Assembly (NCBI GenBank): GCA_002331485.1
Contig: DCYS01000004.1
Coordinates: 21,936 to 85,935, forward strand
DNA length: 64,000 nucleotides
Direction: 5' to 3'
From: Flavobacteriales bacterium UBA2104
GTDB lineage: Bacteria > Bacteroidota > Bacteroidia > Flavobacteriales_D > Crocinitomicaceae
Shown here: positions 1-6,526 of the stretch, in pieces
How positions within the stretch are numbered: position 1 is the stretch's first letter
How the letters are laid out: each line of letters begins with the position of its first letter
Position numbers and translations under genes: made by a program
The notes under the pieces: model-generated
Told to the model about the DNA's origin: nothing
Seen by the model: the letters and a program-made list of their open reading frames with translations, nothing else
The model's database searches: none

Positions 1-1
1 A

Positions 2-385
2 ATCTTCCCAGATTGGTTTCAATTTCCGTTTGTAGTCTTAGTTACCACTGTCTGCTGGTTGGCAGTTACGTTCTTGACATCAAAAGAGTCAGATGAAACG
101 TTAGAAGAATTCTATCTGAAAACGCAGCCGGGCGGACCTGGATGGGCAAAAACAGTTGCTTCTCTTAAAACTAAAACAGAGCTGCCTGTCAACACCTCCT
201 GGAATGTTCCTCAGGGAGTATTAGCCATGTTATTAGGAACGATCAGTATTTACAGTGCTTTATTTGCTACTGGAAATTGGATTTACCAGGATTATTCAAC
301 AGCGGTAATTTTAACAGCGGCTTCTTTAATAAGTGGAATTGCGTTATTGATGGTCTGGAGAAAACTCAAAAAACAGATCATTTAA
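2..385 (+). CDS. Sodium:solute symporter family protein, C-terminal part (truncated by window edge)
   Basis: The frame is open from the first complete codon of the window and ends at 385, so the gene starts upstream. About 127 residues are visible. They begin in a hydrophobic helix (IFPDWFQFPFVVLVTT), continue through a cytoplasmic stretch with KESDETLEEFY and TQPGGPGW, and finish with two more hydrophobic helices and a basic tail (WRKLKKQII). This C-terminal pattern is familiar from Bacteroidota members of the SSS (sodium:solute symporter) family, which couple uptake of sugars, amino acids or other solutes to sodium entry. The substrate cannot be told from this fragment. Its stop codon overlaps by 4 bp the stop of the convergent epimerase gene. 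The family call is from pattern recognition only. Confidence 0.7.
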   Translation: MFPDWFQFPFVVLVTTVCWLAVTFLTSKESDETLEEFYLKTQPGGPGWAKTVASLKTKTELPVNTSWNVPQGVLAMLLGTISIYSALFATGNWIYQDYSTAVILTAASLISGIALLMVWRKLKKQII

Positions 386-1305
386 TCCTCATAGATCTTC
401 TCTAGTGCCTCCTTTAAATTTGTGTGTTCGAAAGAAAAACCTGTTTCCTTGATCTTTGAATTATCTGCCTGTAAACCATTAAGAACTACGGTCGACATTT
501 CCCCTAGGATGATCTTCATCACAAAAGATGGGACGTTTGGTAACCAAAGTGGTTTTCCGAGAACTTTCGCCAAACTCTTTGTAAATTCTTTATTCGTAAC
601 TGAATCCGCAACGGCATTATAAGCACCGTCCAATTCATTTTCGACTGCATGGATGTAAATTCGGACCATATCATCTATGGTCAACCAAGGCATCCATTGA
701 TTACCTTTACCCAAAGGTGCACCCACGTAGTTTTTTACCGTTTTCGCGATTTGAGCTAAAGCCCCGCCGTCTTTATCCAGGACTACCCCAGTTCTGATCT
801 TAGCAACCCTGTGATCATCAGCAAAGAGGTCAGCGGCTTCTTCCCATCTTTTTACAACCACAGACAAGAAGTCCGAACCGAAATCGTCAGACTCTTTATG
901 CTTTCTTTCTGGCTGATCGTATCCATAACAATTAATTCCTGAAGCACTTATGTAATGGTTAAACTGAGTCATGTTTTTACTCAATTCAAAAAGATAGCGT
1001 GTAGTATTTACCCTAGACGAAATGATTTCCTTTTTACGTGTTTCCGTCCACCGTTTATCAGCAATTCCTGCACCGGCAAGATTAACAATACACTGAACGT
1101 TCTCTAGTGCCTTGTCATCGATCTTTTTATCAGACGGGGACCAATAAAACTCATTCTTTTTTTTAGGGGACCTAGTAAGCACTCTTACTTCATGTCCTCT
1201 ATCAATTAGAGCTTCAACGAGCGACCTTCCAATTAAGCCCGTACCTCCTGCGATTAATATTGTTTTTCCTTTTGGCAACTTTGATCTGTTCTTTTTCGTT
1301 AACAA
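382..1305 (-). CDS. TIGR01777-family NAD(P)-dependent epimerase/oxidoreductase
   Basis: A 307-residue extended short-chain dehydrogenase. The Rossmann nucleotide-binding motif GGTGLIGRSL sits at about residues 20-29, followed by HEVRVLTRSP, VNLAGAGIADKRW and the ISASGINCYG region in which the family usually has its catalytic segment. The order and spacing match the TIGR01777/YfcH family (SulA-like epimerases, about 300 residues), whose substrate is unknown. No in-frame ATG is present near the 5' end: a stop lies just upstream and the candidate starts are TTG at 1305 or TTG at 1278, directly before PKGKTILIAGG. The shorter form would fit the family's usual start better. It stands alone, convergent with the symporter gene. 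The family is confident; the physiological role is unknown. Confidence 0.85.
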   Translation of the reverse strand: MLTKKNRSKLPKGKTILIAGGTGLIGRSLVEALIDRGHEVRVLTRSPKKKNEFYWSPSDKKIDDKALENVQCIVNLAGAGIADKRWTETRKKEIISSRVNTTRYLFELSKNMTQFNHYISASGINCYGYDQPERKHKESDDFGSDFLSVVVKRWEEAADLFADDHRVAKIRTGVVLDKDGGALAQIAKTVKNYVGAPLGKGNQWMPWLTIDDMVRIYIHAVENELDGAYNAVADSVTNKEFTKSLAKVLGKPLWLPNVPSFVMKIILGEMSTVVLNGLQADNSKIKETGFSFEHTNLKEALEKIYED

Positions 1306-1386
1306 GTCAAATCGATCAAAAGTTTAATTTTTATGATCGGTTTAATTTAATCTGGGTCAAATGTAGGATAAAACTTACTCCTTCTT

Positions 1387-1394
1387 TACCTTTG
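1387..1394 (+). promoter_or_regulatory. Candidate -7 promoter box (TACCTTTG)
   Basis: An exact match to the Bacteroidota -7 consensus TAnnTTTG, 13 bases before the ATG of the secreted rhodanese gene. No convincing -33 TTG element was found at the usual distance. Confidence 0.5.
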
Positions 1395-1407
1395 AACTAA
1401 AACATAT

Positions 1408-1791
1408 ATGATCATGAGAACAGTATTTGTACTTTTTGCATTCCTTTGCCTTTCAACTGCAGCGAGCTTCGGACAAATTGCAACAGAAACAGAAAATGAG
1501 AGAATTGAGCGTATCACTAAAGACGAGTTCAAGAAAAATCTCGAATCTGAAGAATATATTGTTTTCGATGTTAGAACTGTTGAAGAATACCAGGCTGGTC
1601 ATATCAAAAATGCAAAAAGCCTAAATGTGAATGGCAAGGCTTTCGAGGCAACTTTAGAACAACTTCCGAAGAATTATAAATACATGATCTACTGTCAGTC
1701 AGGAGGTAGAAGCGCAAAAGCTTTACAAATGATGAAAGACGCAGGTTTTATTCATGTGCTAGAACTTGAAGGCGGTTATTCAAAATGGTAA
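1408..1791 (+). CDS. Secreted rhodanese-like domain protein
   Basis: 127 residues. A signal peptide (about residues 1-22, ending SFGQ) directs it to the periplasm. The rest is a single rhodanese domain with the family hallmarks FDVRTVEEYQAGHIKNA and the active-site loop CQSGGRS, whose cysteine would carry a persulfide. Proteins of this kind transfer sulfur or act as redox/phosphate-binding accessory proteins, and the acceptor is not evident here. ATG codons at 1408 and 1414 are both possible starts. It precedes the carotenoid genes by about 50 bp on the same strand, which may reflect co-transcription rather than shared function. It is more distant from the second, cytoplasmic rhodanese at 51247-51507. 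Confidence 0.88.
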   Translation: MIMRTVFVLFAFLCLSTAASFGQIATETENERIERITKDEFKKNLESEEYIVFDVRTVEEYQAGHIKNAKSLNVNGKAFEATLEQLPKNYKYMIYCQSGGRSAKALQMMKDAGFIHVLELEGGYSKW

Positions 1792-1840
1792 TTAAAAACC
1801 TTTTGCCTGAATTATTGTTTTGATTCGAGAATAGAAAACA

Positions 1841-2494
1841 ATGATTCGAGCCGCTCAATTTCAGGAGTATTTTCAACGTTACAAGACGGGTTTTTTGGTT
1901 ATCCTTCTGTGTATCTTTTATACAGTAGGAACGGTCGGATTATTGTCTGATCAACGCTCATCTTTCTTAGAATTGAGTTTTCTGAACCTTGCTATTTCAT
2001 TTGCAATTTTGTTGATCGCAAGAATAGCTCATTCGATCAAATTCTACCTTTTTTGTCTTGTAGGTTTTTTTATCGGAATGGGCGCAGAATGGATCGGTGT
2101 TCACACAGGATACCTGTTTGGCGATTACACTTATGGTAAAAATTTAGGGCCATTGTGGTATGGTGTACCTCTAATTATTGGAGTCAACTGGATCATGCTC
2201 ACAATGATCTCGGCTGCTGTTACAGCAAAGCTTAAGATTCATTGGATAATTAAAGCAATACTCGCTACTTTCTTAATGTTGATCCTGGATCTTCTGATCG
2301 AACCTGTTGCTATTAAAAGTGACTATTGGACATGGAATGGAGATATACCTCTTTCCAACTTTATCGGATGGTTTTTAATCGCTCTTTTACTACAAATTTT
2401 ATACTTTGGTAGCAAATTGAATGAACCAAACAAAGTGGCAGTTGTTCTGTTTTTCATTCAAATAGCGTTTTTTACGATTCAAAATATTTTTTAA
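1841..2494 (+). CDS. Carotenoid biosynthesis protein (DUF422 / CruF-like)
   Basis: 217 residues, almost entirely hydrophobic, with about six or seven membrane helices. The conserved centre GAEWIGVHTGYLFGDY, then GPLWYGVPLIIGVNW and LIEPVAIKSDYW, is the signature of the DUF422 carotenoid family. Known members (CruF and its haloarchaeal relatives) hydrate the end of acyclic or monocyclic carotenoids in the membrane. The gene ends at 2494 and the beta-carotene hydroxylase gene begins at 2495, with no intervening base, so translation is probably coupled. Its two neighbours also act on carotenoid ends, which supports a role in pigment end-group modification, but the exact reaction in this organism is inferred. 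No crtB or crtI is visible in the window. Confidence 0.82.
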   Translation: MIRAAQFQEYFQRYKTGFLVILLCIFYTVGTVGLLSDQRSSFLELSFLNLAISFAILLIARIAHSIKFYLFCLVGFFIGMGAEWIGVHTGYLFGDYTYGKNLGPLWYGVPLIIGVNWIMLTMISAAVTAKLKIHWIIKAILATFLMLILDLLIEPVAIKSDYWTWNGDIPLSNFIGWFLIALLLQILYFGSKLNEPNKVAVVLFFIQIAFFTIQNIF

Positions 2495-2974
2495 ATGTAT
2501 TGGTGGGGACCTATAGTATTGATCGGAACTTTCGTTTTAATGGAGTTCAGTGCGTGGGCGATGCATAAATATGTCATGCATGGTTTTATGTGGAGATTCC
2601 ATAAAGATCACCATGTACCTGAAGAAGGAGTTTTTGAACGAAACGATATATTCTTTTTGATATACGCCATTCCTTCCTGGTTATGCATTATGCTTGGAAT
2701 CATGAATCAAGCTTATGTACCTGTTTGGATCGGATTTGGAATTGCCGCTTATGGATTCGCTTACTTTTTGTTTCATGATGTTTACATTCACAGAAGGTTG
2801 AAGTTTTTAAGAGATATCAATCGTCCATTTTTCATGGCAATCAGAAAAGCGCACAAGGTTCATCATAAACACCGCGGGAAAGAACATGGTGAATGCTTTG
2901 GGATGCTGATTGTACCTCTTAAATATTACAAAGAAGCAAAGCGCTCCTATAGGATGAAACACAAAAGGACATGA
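2495..2974 (+). CDS. crtZ: Beta-carotene hydroxylase (CrtZ-type di-iron membrane hydroxylase)
   Basis: 159 residues of the fatty acid hydroxylase/sterol desaturase superfamily. Four histidine clusters that bind the di-iron centre are visible in order: HKYVMHG, HKDHH, HDVYIHRR and HKVHHKHRG. Length and cluster spacing match bacterial CrtZ (about 150-175 residues), which adds 3-hydroxyl groups to beta-ionone rings to give zeaxanthin. Hydrophobic segments lie between the clusters, as expected for a membrane enzyme. The ATG directly abuts the stop of the DUF422 gene, and the 3' end overlaps the lycopene cyclase start by 4 bp (ATGA), so the three genes form one translationally coupled unit. Confidence 0.92.
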   Translation: MYWWGPIVLIGTFVLMEFSAWAMHKYVMHGFMWRFHKDHHVPEEGVFERNDIFFLIYAIPSWLCIMLGIMNQAYVPVWIGFGIAAYGFAYFLFHDVYIHRRLKFLRDINRPFFMAIRKAHKVHHKHRGKEHGECFGMLIVPLKYYKEAKRSYRMKHKRT

Positions 2975-3657
2975 GCCTCTATCTATGGATCAATCTTTTA
3001 AGCTTTGCCGGACCTTTTTTATTGAGCTTCGATAAGAAAGTCCATTTTTACACACATTGGAAGACGATCCTTCCAGGCATTCTTTTAGTCGGAGCGGGAT
3101 TTATCGCCTGGGATATTTATTTCACAGAAAATGGAATATGGGGGTTTAACCCAGACTATTTATCGGGAATTCACTTCATAAACCTACCACTTGAAGAATG
3201 TCTATTCTTTTTTACTGTACCGTATGCCTGTCTATTTATTTATGAAGTTGTAAAAGCTTATTTCCCTAAGTTTAGACCAGTTCGCTTCTCCTATTATTTC
3301 TCTCTCATATTTACGTTAACTGCATTTTTTCTTGCAATCTATTTTCACGAGAATTGGTACACTTTTTATGCGCTATTAGGTGCAGGATTGATCAATTGGA
3401 TCATTTACTTTGGGTTCACACCTTCCTGGTATCCTTATTTTATTGTGGCATTTTTTATTACTCAAGTTCCATTTTTGATCGTTAACGGAGTGCTAACTGG
3501 CGCTGCGACTCCAGAGCCTGTTGTTTGGTACAGTGAAGAACACATTATGGGTCCCAGGATCTATACCATTCCAGTAGAAGATATTTTCTACAACTTTTTT
3601 ATGTTGTTTCCCACCGTATTCTTGCACGAAGTTCTTGGTAAGCGCCTTAAAAAATAA
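2971..3657 (+). CDS. Lycopene cyclase domain protein (fused CrtYc-CrtYd type)
   Basis: 228 residues with about six to seven membrane helices arranged as two similar halves. Each half ends in the motif typical of heterodimer-type lycopene cyclases: LPLEECLFFFTVPY in the first and IPVEDIFYNFFMLF in the second. In actinobacteria the halves are separate proteins (CrtYc and CrtYd); here they are fused, as is common in Bacteroidota and archaea. The enzyme would cyclise the ends of lycopene to beta-rings, giving the substrate of the adjacent CrtZ. Its ATG lies inside the 3' end of crtZ (ATGA overlap at 2971-2974). The phytoene synthase and desaturase genes must be elsewhere. Confidence 0.88.
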   Translation: MSLYLWINLLSFAGPFLLSFDKKVHFYTHWKTILPGILLVGAGFIAWDIYFTENGIWGFNPDYLSGIHFINLPLEECLFFFTVPYACLFIYEVVKAYFPKFRPVRFSYYFSLIFTLTAFFLAIYFHENWYTFYALLGAGLINWIIYFGFTPSWYPYFIVAFFITQVPFLIVNGVLTGAATPEPVVWYSEEHIMGPRIYTIPVEDIFYNFFMLFPTVFLHEVLGKRLKK

Positions 3658-3697
3658 CTGAAGTTCGTTTCGCTTCTCTTTCATGCTTGATTATTAA

Positions 3698-3705
3698 TAT
3701 CTTTG
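3698..3705 (+). promoter_or_regulatory. Candidate -7 promoter box (TATCTTTG)
   Basis: Exact TAnnTTTG match 16 bases before the ATG of the potassium channel gene, predicting a very short 5' leader. The -33 element is not clear. Confidence 0.5.
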
Positions 3706-3721
3706 GTAAAAAGAAACTGGA

Positions 3722-4348
3722 ATGTCAATTAGTAAATTAACCATTGCGATTTTTTCAATTGTAAGTATCGGTTTGCTAACGGTATCTTTTTTTCTCGACC
3801 ATGAATCAGAATTATACAGGCTTCTGAATTACTACGACTGGGGACTCTGTGCTTTCTTTCTTTACGATTTTTTCGAAGAGTTATTTACATCAAAAAACAG
3901 AACGAAATACTTTTTTACGGTGGGTTGGTTAGACTTACTCTCATCGATCCCTGTAGTTCATGAACTTCGATTTGCTCGTATCGTAAGAGTAATTAGAATT
4001 ATCAGGATCTTTCACTCTGCAAAACTGCTTATTGAATATTTAAGGTCGAATAGAAAATCCAGTCTTTACGGTGCAATTGTAATGACACTCGTTTCTATTA
4101 TCATTCTATCGTCTTTCTTTGTATTGTGGGTGGAGCAAGACGTGGGAAACATCAAAACAGCCGAAGATGCATTATGGTGGACGTTTATTAGTGTGACTAC
4201 CGTGGGGTATGGAGATTATTATCCTGTTACGAACGAAGGGAAGTTACTCGCCTCACTCCTGATCATGTCAGGGATCGTTGGTTTTGGTACCGTCGTATCT
4301 TATCTTTCTGGTAAGTTCAATAAATACAAGAACGAAGGAGATCAATAA
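3722..4348 (+). CDS. Voltage-gated potassium channel (6TM, TVGYGD filter)
   Basis: 208 residues. The order of segments is S1-S3 (about residues 5-85), an S4-like helix with arginines every third position (RFARIVRVIRIIRIF, about 83-97), S5, the pore loop with the selectivity filter TTVGYGDYYP (about 160-169), and S6. This is the complete voltage-sensor plus pore plan of the bacterial Kv-like ion transport family, here with a short cytoplasmic tail and no RCK or cyclic-nucleotide domain. It would form a tetrameric inner-membrane potassium channel. It is a single gene with its own -7 box, and a hairpin lies directly after its stop. Confidence 0.92.
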   Translation: MSISKLTIAIFSIVSIGLLTVSFFLDHESELYRLLNYYDWGLCAFFLYDFFEELFTSKNRTKYFFTVGWLDLLSSIPVVHELRFARIVRVIRIIRIFHSAKLLIEYLRSNRKSSLYGAIVMTLVSIIILSSFFVLWVEQDVGNIKTAEDALWWTFISVTTVGYGDYYPVTNEGKLLASLLIMSGIVGFGTVVSYLSGKFNKYKNEGDQ

Positions 4349-4380
4349 AAAAAGCCCACTCTCCTGAGAAAGTAGGCTTT
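4347..4380 (-). terminator. Intrinsic terminator between convergent potassium channel and ssb genes
   Basis: Inverted repeat AAAGCC (4351-4356) and GGCTTT (4375-4380), extended inward past one mismatch by ACT/AGT. On the minus strand it is followed by a run of seven T, so it works best as the terminator of the ssb operon. On the plus strand only three T follow, so it would stop the channel transcript weakly at best. Confidence 0.6.
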
Positions 4381-4462
4381 AACAGTCAGCATGTACTGCA
4401 TATCAATTTAGGCGGTTTCGCTATTCAGGCTGACTTGAAAAGTGATCAAGTTAGGTTGATCG

Positions 4463-4780
4463 TTAAAGTGCAACAGCTTTATTCACTTCGATGGAAGTAA
4501 ACTTTCGCTTCGCACCTTCTTTTGACTTGTATTCATTTGTAACGAGCTTTCCCGTTATTGCTAGCTGTGTTCCTTTTTTACTGGATTTAGCAATGTAAGA
4601 AGCCGTTGGTCCCCAGGCATATAAATTATGCCAGAAGGTTTGCTGTTGTTCTTTTCCATCTTTGTTTTTGAAGCGCTCATTCGTTGCAAGTGTAAATCGA
4701 ACTTTCTTCGCTCCATTTTCAAAATTTGTGATCTCAGGATCGATCCCAATGTTTCCGATTAATTGAACTTGATTTCTCAT
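4463..4780 (-). CDS. Single-stranded DNA-binding protein, third copy (short, no acidic tail)
   Basis: 105 residues forming essentially just the SSB OB-fold: VQLIGNIGIDPEITNFENG, then FWHNLYAWG, then ITGKLVTNEYKSKEG. It stops at VNKAVAL, so it lacks the flexible linker and the acidic tip (DDDIPF-like) that normal SSB proteins use to recruit repair and replication partners. It is the last of three tandem, clearly related ssb genes on the minus strand and is followed by a terminator. It has diverged strongly from the other two, so the duplication is not recent. It could bind single-stranded DNA as an accessory or competence protein; a full-length housekeeping SSB must be elsewhere. Function beyond DNA binding is inference. 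Confidence 0.85.
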   Translation of the reverse strand: MRNQVQLIGNIGIDPEITNFENGAKKVRFTLATNERFKNKDGKEQQQTFWHNLYAWGPTASYIAKSSKKGTQLAITGKLVTNEYKSKEGAKRKFTSIEVNKAVAL

Positions 4781-4805
4781 ATCTATTTGATTTAGGTTAA
4801 AAAAA

Positions 4806-5138
4806 TTAAAGTATTACCATGTCGTTGATCTCGACTTCCGTATATGATTGACGTTGACCAGTTTTAATATTATTGTAAAACCTTGATCGCAATCGTCCTT
4901 CTATGGCGAGGGCCTGACCTTTCGATCCAAGTTGCTCCAAAACTGGAACCCATTTTCCCCATGCCGTTACTCTGTGCCAGTTATTGATGTTCTTTGTATT
5001 ACCCTCATCATCCAGGTATGTTTCTCGGGTTGATAATGAAAAACGAGCGATACGCTTTCCATCTTTAAGTTCAACAAATTTTGGATCTGATGACATTTGT
5101 CCGATCAGGTTTACGTGATTCATTTCTTGTACAGTCAT
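4806..5138 (-). CDS. Single-stranded DNA-binding protein, second copy (short, no acidic tail)
   Basis: 110 residues, a bare OB-fold: MNHVNLIGQMSSDPKFVELK, RFSLSTRETYLDDEG, NNWHRVTAWGKWVPVLEQLG and EGRLRSRFYNN. The final residues EINDMVIL close the last beta strand and there is no C-terminal tail. It differs from its neighbours in replacing WHN by WHR and in lacking the usual GG after the first strand. It sits between the first and third copies with gaps of 61 and 25 bp, consistent with one transcript. The upstream gap holds a strong hairpin that could separate expression of copy one from copies two and three. Confidence 0.85.
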   Translation of the reverse strand: MTVQEMNHVNLIGQMSSDPKFVELKDGKRIARFSLSTRETYLDDEGNTKNINNWHRVTAWGKWVPVLEQLGSKGQALAIEGRLRSRFYNNIKTGQRQSYTEVEINDMVIL

Positions 5139-5164
5139 AATTGTAATATTTAGGTAAGTAAAAT

Positions 5165-5188
5165 GGGAGCGACTTTAAAACCGCTCCC
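5165..5188 (-). promoter_or_regulatory. GC-rich hairpin between the first and second ssb genes
   Basis: A perfect 7-bp inverted repeat, GGGAGCG (5165-5171) and CGCTCCC (5182-5188), with a 10-base loop in the 61-bp gap between ssb copies one and two. On the minus strand it is followed only by ATTTTAC, so it is a weak or partial terminator, an mRNA end-protecting hairpin, or both. Confidence 0.5.
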
Positions 5189-5199
5189 TTTGGTGGTGG

Positions 5200-5556
5200 T
5201 TAGGCTGACTTTTGCACAGCTTTATCTCGATTCAAGACCATGAATTCTCTCAAGTTGATCTCTGTACGAAAACGTTTTTCGCCTTCTTTATTCGTGTACG
5301 AATCATTCGTTAGCTTACCTTCTAACACAACCTCAGAACCTTTTTTGAGGAGTTTTCCGCACAGTTCTGCGCTCTTACCCCAGGCTACCACATTGTGCCA
5401 CTGTGTATTCTCTACCCACTCATTGTCGTTGTTCTTATACGATTCATGTGTAGCAACTGAAAATCTTGCAAGCGTCTTACCTGATTCGAATGTTGTTACT
5501 TCTGGATCTCCACCCAGGTTTCCGATTAAACTAACTGTGTTTCTTAATGTGTTCAT
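5200..5556 (-). CDS. Single-stranded DNA-binding protein, first copy (short, no acidic tail)
   Basis: 118 residues and the most canonical of the three copies: NTVSLIGNLGGDPEVTTFES, FSVATHESYKN, QWHNVVAWGKSAELC and LEGKLTNDSYTNKEGEKRF. The last residues LNRDKAVQKSA are basic rather than acidic, so the partner-recruiting tail of standard SSB (about 160-180 residues in total) is absent. It is the first gene of the three-copy operon. The region before it (5557-5869) contains a TCG-rich repeat phased with the DNA helix and a weak -7 match (CACCTTTG, 5624-5631 on the minus strand). Genes of this short type are common in Bacteroidota; three in a row is unusual. Confidence 0.88.
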   Translation of the reverse strand: MNTLRNTVSLIGNLGGDPEVTTFESGKTLARFSVATHESYKNNDNEWVENTQWHNVVAWGKSAELCGKLLKKGSEVVLEGKLTNDSYTNKEGEKRFRTEINLREFMVLNRDKAVQKSA

Positions 5557-5651
5557 GTCTGTAAATTTTAATTAATAATAGTTTGAACATTTGCGTCTTG
5601 CTGACTTTCAGCGATTGACACTGCAAAGGTGAGACATCAAGAAAGCTTCAT

Positions 5652-5710
5652 TCGGTTATTTGTCGTTTGTTGTCGACTAATATTCGTTTGTAGTCGTTTA
5701 TTACCGTTTA
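5652..5710. repeat. Helically phased TCGTTT-like repeat upstream of the ssb operon
   Basis: Six copies of a TCGTTTG/TCGTTTA-like heptamer start at 5652 (TCGGTTA), 5663 (TCGTTTG), 5673 (TCGACTA), 5684 (TCGTTTG), 5694 (TCGTTTA) and 5704 (CCGTTTA). The spacings are 11, 10, 11, 10 and 10 bp, that is one copy per helical turn on the same face. It lies about 100-150 bp before the first ssb start in the 313-bp gap 5557-5869, which holds no gene. A row of cooperative activator or repressor sites is the natural reading. The two best copies are part of a 13-bp direct repeat (5663-5675 and 5684-5696) with one difference. Confidence 0.55.
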
Positions 5711-5851
5711 AGAGTCTGTAATATATGGAAGTACAGAATAAAGGAGGATTATCTAAAAATTCGAAAATCTTTACGAAAATATATGGTTTAGGTCATCAAC
5801 TGTATAGATCTTAATGCTGAAAAGAAAGAAAAAGGGATTTGGTCTGACCTT

Positions 5852-5889
5852 AAAAAGGCATGTATTTTCTCATTTGAGGACGCCTTTTT
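5852..5889 (-). terminator. Terminator overlapping the end of the LuxR-type regulator gene
   Basis: Outer arms AAAAAGGC (5852-5859) and GCCTTTTT (5882-5889) enclose a second palindrome CTCATTTGAG (5869-5878). The stop codon of the response regulator (5870-5872) lies inside the structure. Read on the minus strand it ends in GCCTTTTT, as expected for an intrinsic terminator of the long signalling operon. Confidence 0.6.
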
Positions 5890-6520
5890 TTATAGCTCTA
5901 GCAACCATCTGTGCCGTGTTTTTAACCCCCATTTTCTTAATTATATTCCTACGATGGGTCTCTACTGTTCTGCTGCTCAACTCTATTTTCTTGGAAATCT
6001 CTTCATTCGAAAGGCCTTCTGAAACATATTTTACAATTTCAACCTCGCGCTTGGTCAAGCCGAAATCTTCGTTTTTTGACTGTTGTTTTTTTACAAAACC
6101 ATTTACCAGAGTGTTAGTTACTTCAGTGCTGTAATAGTTTTTACCCTGAAACACAGTTTTCAGTCCTTCTATTAGTTGGTCACCACCCCCGTCTTTTAAT
6201 ACATAACCTAAAGCACCTGCTTCCATCATTTTAACTATGTATGCATGCTGTTTATGCATTGTTAATCCGAGAACTTTTATTTTTGGATAAAGCTTCGATA
6301 TGATCTCTGTTGTGTCGATCCCGCTAAGGCCAGGCATATTGATATCCAGTACAACAACGTCAATTTTTCCGTTATGCCGAGCAATAATATTGAGAGCTTC
6401 GGTACCATCCTTTGCCTCATCAACGATATTTATATTTTCATCCATTTCGAGGATAGAGCGTATTCCATCTCTGATAATCTTGTGATCATCAACCAATAAT
6501 GTTCTAATTTTCCCCTTCAT
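5870..6520 (-). CDS. NarL/FixJ-family response regulator
   Basis: 216 residues. The receiver domain (about 1-122) has the acidic pair DDH at 11-13, the phospho-acceptor Asp59 in VVVLDINMPG, and the conserved threonine and lysine in GLTMH and YVLKDGG. A LuxR-type helix-turn-helix follows at about 148-212 (LTKREVEIVKYVSEGLSNEEISKKI, then TVETHRRNIIKKMGVKN). It would bind DNA as a phosphorylation-dependent dimer. It is the last gene of a five-gene minus-strand unit and starts 6 bp after the REC-PAS-HisKA_3 kinase, the kinase class that normally pairs with NarL-type regulators. The 22-bp palindrome upstream of the first gene is a plausible target (inference). Confidence 0.93.
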   Translation of the reverse strand: MKGKIRTLLVDDHKIIRDGIRSILEMDENINIVDEAKDGTEALNIIARHNGKIDVVVLDINMPGLSGIDTTEIISKLYPKIKVLGLTMHKQHAYIVKMMEAGALGYVLKDGGGDQLIEGLKTVFQGKNYYSTEVTNTLVNGFVKKQQSKNEDFGLTKREVEIVKYVSEGLSNEEISKKIELSSRTVETHRRNIIKKMGVKNTAQMVARAIKKGVLK

Positions 6521-6526
6521 ATCTAT

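Noticed and set aside
4463..5556. Three ssb genes as a sign of a prophage or integrated plasmid
   Set aside because: No integrase, transposase, recombinase, tail, portal or conjugation gene occurs nearby, and flanking genes are ordinary chromosomal ones.
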